Shown here piece after piece: positions 60,735-64,000 of a stretch of DNA of 64,000 nt. This DNA is from Candidatus Woesearchaeota archaeon (lineage in GTDB: Archaea; Nanobdellota; Nanobdellia; Woesearchaeales; JAAOYA01). How positions within the stretch are numbered: position 1 is the stretch's first letter; each line of letters opens with the position of its first letter. Below the pieces are notes generated by a model that was not told the DNA's origin, searched no databases, and saw only the letters and a program-made list of their open reading frames with translations. The stretch covers positions 1 through 64,000 of the forward strand of contig JAAOYA010000008.1 of assembly GCA_018221105.1 (NCBI GenBank). The letters are read 5' to 3'. The translations under genes and the position numbers were made by a program.

Positions 60735-61154
60735 TTATTTTTTCTTAAAAGCAATCAATATTAACATTATCGCCCCTATAGTAATCGCACTATCTGCAAT
60801 GTTGAACACCGGCCAAACTCTTAAATTAATAAAGTCTATAACATAGCCAAAAAACAATCTGTCAATAAGATTGCCAATCGCTCCAGCAATAATCAACGCT
60901 AGTGGCAATTGATACTTTTTCTCACTAGTCAAAAAAAGCCAAACAAAAACACTCAATAATAACAGCCCGAAAACCAGCAAGAACACGTTATTACCTCTAA
61001 GTAAACTAAAAGCTGCTCCAGTATTTGTAGTGAACGATAAAAAATAATAATTCCACTCGAAAACTCTTGCAAAATATTTTGTTATTTGGTCAAAGAGAAC
61101 AATCACTAAAATCAAAAAAAGGTTTTTTTTACCATGGCTTATCCTTGTTTTCAT
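60735..61154 (-). CDS. lspA: Lipoprotein signal peptidase LspA (SPase II)
   Basis: 139 aa from ATG 61154; ATG 61223 would overlap the upstream gene by 95 bp. Four membrane helices; GAIGNLIDRLFFGYVIDFINL and VFNIADSAI hold the two catalytic Asp. N-terminal FDQITKY is the family's D-x(3)K motif. Cleaves prolipoproteins before the lipid-modified Cys. Bacterial LspA acts on lipobox proteins like the nuclease at 28385; presence in an archaeon is uncommon but known in some DPANN. Overlaps the preceding gene by 26 bp. Confidence 0.88.
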   Translation of the reverse strand: MKTRISHGKKNLFLILVIVLFDQITKYFARVFEWNYYFLSFTTNTGAAFSLLRGNNVFLLVFGLLLLSVFVWLFLTSEKKYQLPLALIIAGAIGNLIDRLFFGYVIDFINLRVWPVFNIADSAITIGAIMLILIAFKKK

Positions 61155-61497
61155 TGTGCATTTCTCGCTCAATATTTTCAAGTCGTTGATTAATAGCGTC
61201 AATGTGAGCTCTAATACTATCAAGCTTGCTCAAGACTAATTCTATATCTTTATCTTTAGCGTGAACAGCCCTATCAGCTCCTATTGGCCCAGCATTGAGA
61301 GGGTTTACGCTGACGCCGGGGTCTGTTGGGTTAAAAGGAAGATTTTGTCCTACAGGAGGAAGGCCTTGATTAGGATTGTGACCTATTGGATTGTCAAAGC
61401 CCGTCGGTGCAACGTCTGGCGGTGGAAGATTGCGAGCATCATCTACAGATGGCTCGAATTCATCTTTTTTCTTATCAAAAATTCCAAAAAAACTCAT
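61129..61497 (-). CDS. Pro-rich protein with C-terminal coiled coil
   Basis: 122 aa. MSFFGIFDKKKDEFEPSVDD, a Pro/Gly/Asn-rich disordered middle (VAPTGFDNPIGHNPNQGLPP) and a coiled coil (IELVLSKLDSIRAHIDAINQ, then RLENIEREMHNE). Probably a cytosolic scaffold; overlaps lspA. No family. Confidence 0.65.
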   Translation of the reverse strand: MSFFGIFDKKKDEFEPSVDDARNLPPPDVAPTGFDNPIGHNPNQGLPPVGQNLPFNPTDPGVSVNPLNAGPIGADRAVHAKDKDIELVLSKLDSIRAHIDAINQRLENIEREMHNENKDKPW

Positions 61498-61545
61498 TTT
61501 GTTTCACACTCTTTTAATCAATAATTGATGTACTGTTTTAAATGT

Positions 61546-63996
61546 TTAACTAAAAATATTGCTAAAAAAGTTTTTAATCCGCTCAAAAAAACCAACAGTC
61601 GTAGTGTTTTCGCGTCCTGTTTCCTCACCTAAATCAACTATTGCTTTGCCCTCATCAAGGTTTTGGCTTATCACATCACCACTAGTATTATTTATTGTCA
61701 CACTATTTGACGCAGTAGTGTAGACTTCATCACGATAATAATAACTTGCAATTGCTGGCTTTGCTATTAATTGTGCTAGTGGAGTGCTGACTTTGAAACT
61801 GACTGTTTTTTGAGCGTTTGAAAACATTGTAATATTCCAGGATTTTCCAACATCAAAAAGTTCTACGTTTGCACTATCACGTCCAATGTTTTGTACTATG
61901 ATAAAAACTTCGTAAGCATTAGGACTTGTTTTTGTTACTTTTTTAGTTAATAGTATTGCTGGACCGTCAAGTTTGCCTTTCTCTACAGTTACAGCATCAA
62001 GAGATGTCTCATTAGAGTAACCTACATATTCTAATTTGTAATTTGCACTGCTATAATTTATTGTGAAATCACCGATTTGTTTGAATCGAACCCTCTCACC
62101 TTCAATGATTATTTGACTGCGCCCTCCCAAATCACCAATAATTCTTGTTGTCGGACCAATAACATCATAGAATCTTCCAAGAGCATAATCTAATCTTACG
62201 CCTTTAGCAGTTTGATCGCCCTCATTTTCTAAAGTGTAAGGAACTTGATAGATTTTTCCCTGCTCTAACTCTTCATCAATATCACGAGTGATTTTTAGAC
62301 TGGTAGTTGGAATAATGCTATAGTTATAGTTAGGGTCTTCATAGACTACAATCTTGCTCTTTTTTGTCTCAGTAAACAATTCTCCATCATACTCGTATTC
62401 AATAATTGTTTGCACATCATAAGATGTTAATTCTTCAACAAATGGTGCCACAACATAATAAGTGTAAGCTATTTTTGTTTGATCACTAACAATATCGAGC
62501 ACTACCCCAGGCATTCCCTTAATAATCATTCCAATAACTTTGTCTGTGATGTTAACATCTTCTAAGTCAATGTTGCGATTGTTTGTTACTTCAACAAGAA
62601 TTTTCGTGTTATTGCCCGCAGTCATGCGCTCTTCATCAATAGTATGTTTTATTGAAACTTTTTTTGGTGCTATAACATTTACAGACTCTGAAATTTTAGT
62701 AATATAGGGTACTCCAAACCCATCACGATAACTCACTATTGCGCTAAAAGAGTAAACTTTATTGCCAGCGGTTTTTGGCATTGGAAGTTCAATGTCTAAA
62801 ATTTGTGCAAAACTATCAGCTTGCAGTAGTGTTTGGCGATAAGTTGGAAAATACCCTAAAGTGCCATTATAATATACTGTTATGTCATAAAAATCAGTGT
62901 GCTCGTTAGGATTCTCAATCCAAGCGCGAACTTTATAACTTGTTCCTGATTCAATATTGTCCTCTAAGTTTGTTGAAGATATCAATCCCGTAACATTAAC
63001 ATCATAGTCAATAAATTCTTCGCGGTGAACTAATTCTTTATCTTTTTCATACTCGTAAACAAGTTTTACCTGTGCTGGTCCAGTGTGTAATGTTTCAAAA
63101 GTTATATGATAATCTTCCAATTCGCCAGGACTAAAAACTTCGTCATTTATTAGTTTGTAACCAGTAGACTTTTTTAGTCCGCCACCAAAAGTTAAAATTT
63201 TTAAGTTTTCTGGAAAGTGTATTTCAAAGCGAACATCTAATTCTTGATCTTCAAGATTTTCAAAAGTCACGTTAAAAAATGATTCTTCGCCACTTTCAAG
63301 GCGCTCTTTTGGCACAATTGTAGTAATATCAAAAGGGTTTTTTACTGTTAGTTTTTTTGTGCTGCTAAACGTTTCAATCATTTCATAGCCATTAAAATAT
63401 TTTATTTTTGCAACACTATCAAAAATAACTTTTTCTGAAGGCAAGAGTTCATAAGTGCAAATTCTGCTATCGCCTTTTGCAATACTTCCTTGATAGCGCA
63501 CTGTGTGAGCTCCGTAAGTACAGCCTTTGCCGCTTGCACTTTCTACTTTAATGCTTGTTGGAAAATCATCAGTGAAAAGTATGTTATCAGCGTCAGTGTC
63601 TCCAGTGTTTGTGATAGTTGTCGTGACAGTCAATGGCTCGAACAAGAAAACGTTTTCTTTTGTGAACTCGCGCTCTATTGTGGCTGTTGCAATATTGTGA
63701 TAGGCCTTGACTCTTGCTTTGTACTGGTCACGCTCCTCATCATAAGTTAGTGCGTAAGCGCAAACTTTTAGTATTCCTTGTTCTGTACAACGATCAGGGT
63801 AAATAAAGTAAGCGTCAAAATCAGAGCGAAGTGATAGTTTTGAGCCTGCAGGGTCAACGTCTAACGTGAAAAAATCATCTTCTATTTTTATAGTTGAACC
63901 TTCAAAAATAGTCTCGTCAGCTATAAGCTCTGAAGCTATTACTGGAGCACTCATTACTATCAATAGTAGTGCAAGTATTATTGTTTTATTCTTCAT
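61546..63996 (-). CDS. Large secreted CARDB/S-layer-like surface protein
   Basis: 816 aa. Signal peptide TIILALLLIVMSAPVIASEL, then repeated beta-sandwich segments (FEPLTVTTTITNTGDTDADN; NITDKVIGMIIKGMP; VPYTLENEGDQTAKGVRLDY), as in COG1361/CARDB-like domains of archaeal surface proteins. C-terminus ends GFFERIKNFFSNIFS, a short amphipathic helix without a classic membrane anchor. Likely cell-surface or secreted adhesion or S-layer component. Confidence 0.85.
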   Translation of the reverse strand: MKNKTIILALLLIVMSAPVIASELIADETIFEGSTIKIEDDFFTLDVDPAGSKLSLRSDFDAYFIYPDRCTEQGILKVCAYALTYDEERDQYKARVKAYHNIATATIEREFTKENVFLFEPLTVTTTITNTGDTDADNILFTDDFPTSIKVESASGKGCTYGAHTVRYQGSIAKGDSRICTYELLPSEKVIFDSVAKIKYFNGYEMIETFSSTKKLTVKNPFDITTIVPKERLESGEESFFNVTFENLEDQELDVRFEIHFPENLKILTFGGGLKKSTGYKLINDEVFSPGELEDYHITFETLHTGPAQVKLVYEYEKDKELVHREEFIDYDVNVTGLISSTNLEDNIESGTSYKVRAWIENPNEHTDFYDITVYYNGTLGYFPTYRQTLLQADSFAQILDIELPMPKTAGNKVYSFSAIVSYRDGFGVPYITKISESVNVIAPKKVSIKHTIDEERMTAGNNTKILVEVTNNRNIDLEDVNITDKVIGMIIKGMPGVVLDIVSDQTKIAYTYYVVAPFVEELTSYDVQTIIEYEYDGELFTETKKSKIVVYEDPNYNYSIIPTTSLKITRDIDEELEQGKIYQVPYTLENEGDQTAKGVRLDYALGRFYDVIGPTTRIIGDLGGRSQIIIEGERVRFKQIGDFTINYSSANYKLEYVGYSNETSLDAVTVEKGKLDGPAILLTKKVTKTSPNAYEVFIIVQNIGRDSANVELFDVGKSWNITMFSNAQKTVSFKVSTPLAQLIAKPAIASYYYRDEVYTTASNSVTINNTSGDVISQNLDEGKAIVDLGEETGRENTTTVGFFERIKNFFSNIFS

Positions 63997-64000
63997 CTTC

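Overview
The window comes from an archaeal chromosome. Markers are SRP54, initiation factor aIF1A, a beta-CASP RNase of the aCPSF2/RNase J type, class III (archaellin/pilin-type) prepilin peptidases, and TATA boxes about 25 bp upstream of many starts, several of which look leaderless. The dense small genes, AT-rich DNA, Cys-rich surface proteins and bacterial-type pieces (LspA, a lipoprotein nuclease, VanX, TGS-domain ThrRS) fit a DPANN lineage such as Woesearchaeota or Pacearchaeota. That placement is inference; no rRNA or tRNA gene was recognised here.

Layout. (1) 1-1151: the 5' part of a secreted Cys-rich repeat protein on the minus strand. (2) 1273-12999: one plus-strand operon of eight radical SAM genes (nine radical SAM domains) plus a SufS-like cysteine desulfurase, mostly joined by stop/start overlaps. 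From about 2160 onward it is much more AT-rich than its surroundings. (3) 17063-12974, minus strand: prepilin peptidase, two HxsD-like proteins, an HxsB-like radical SAM/SPASM enzyme, an HxsA-like precursor with six His-Xaa-Ser repeats and a class III-like signal peptide, and a Cys-rich membrane-anchored protein. I read this as an archaeal His-Xaa-Ser peptide-modification system tied to pilin-type export. (4) 17-35 kb: tandem HIT proteins lacking the catalytic His, a second prepilin peptidase, a GH15-like enzyme, SRP54, VanX-like peptidase, ThrRS, a receiver domain, a split PEP-synthase-like pair, an HTH regulator, a nuclease lipoprotein, IleRS, ParA, and a beta-CASP RNase operon with a hairpin leader.

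(5) 35.9-42.5 kb: glycan storage genes. A minus operon carries a GT4 transferase, a small protein, GH57 and two DUF5752-like proteins. A divergent plus operon carries a GT3 (eukaryotic-type) glycogen synthase and a GalT-like transferase. (6) 42.5-50.6 kb: a defence island with a C5 cytosine methyltransferase, Vsr endonuclease, a nuclease-like protein and a divergent three-gene unit centred on a GHKL ATPase, flanked by apparent gene debris. (7) 50.6-64 kb: many small unassigned proteins with an ASCH protein, NodB deacetylase, AlkD-like protein, SppA and RDD proteins, aIF1A, LspA and a large CARDB-like surface protein.

The most novel material is regions 2 and 3: two adjacent, oppositely oriented radical SAM loci holding ten radical SAM domains within 14 kb. 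The Hxs-like locus has an evident peptide substrate. The larger operon has none that I can see, so its product is unknown.
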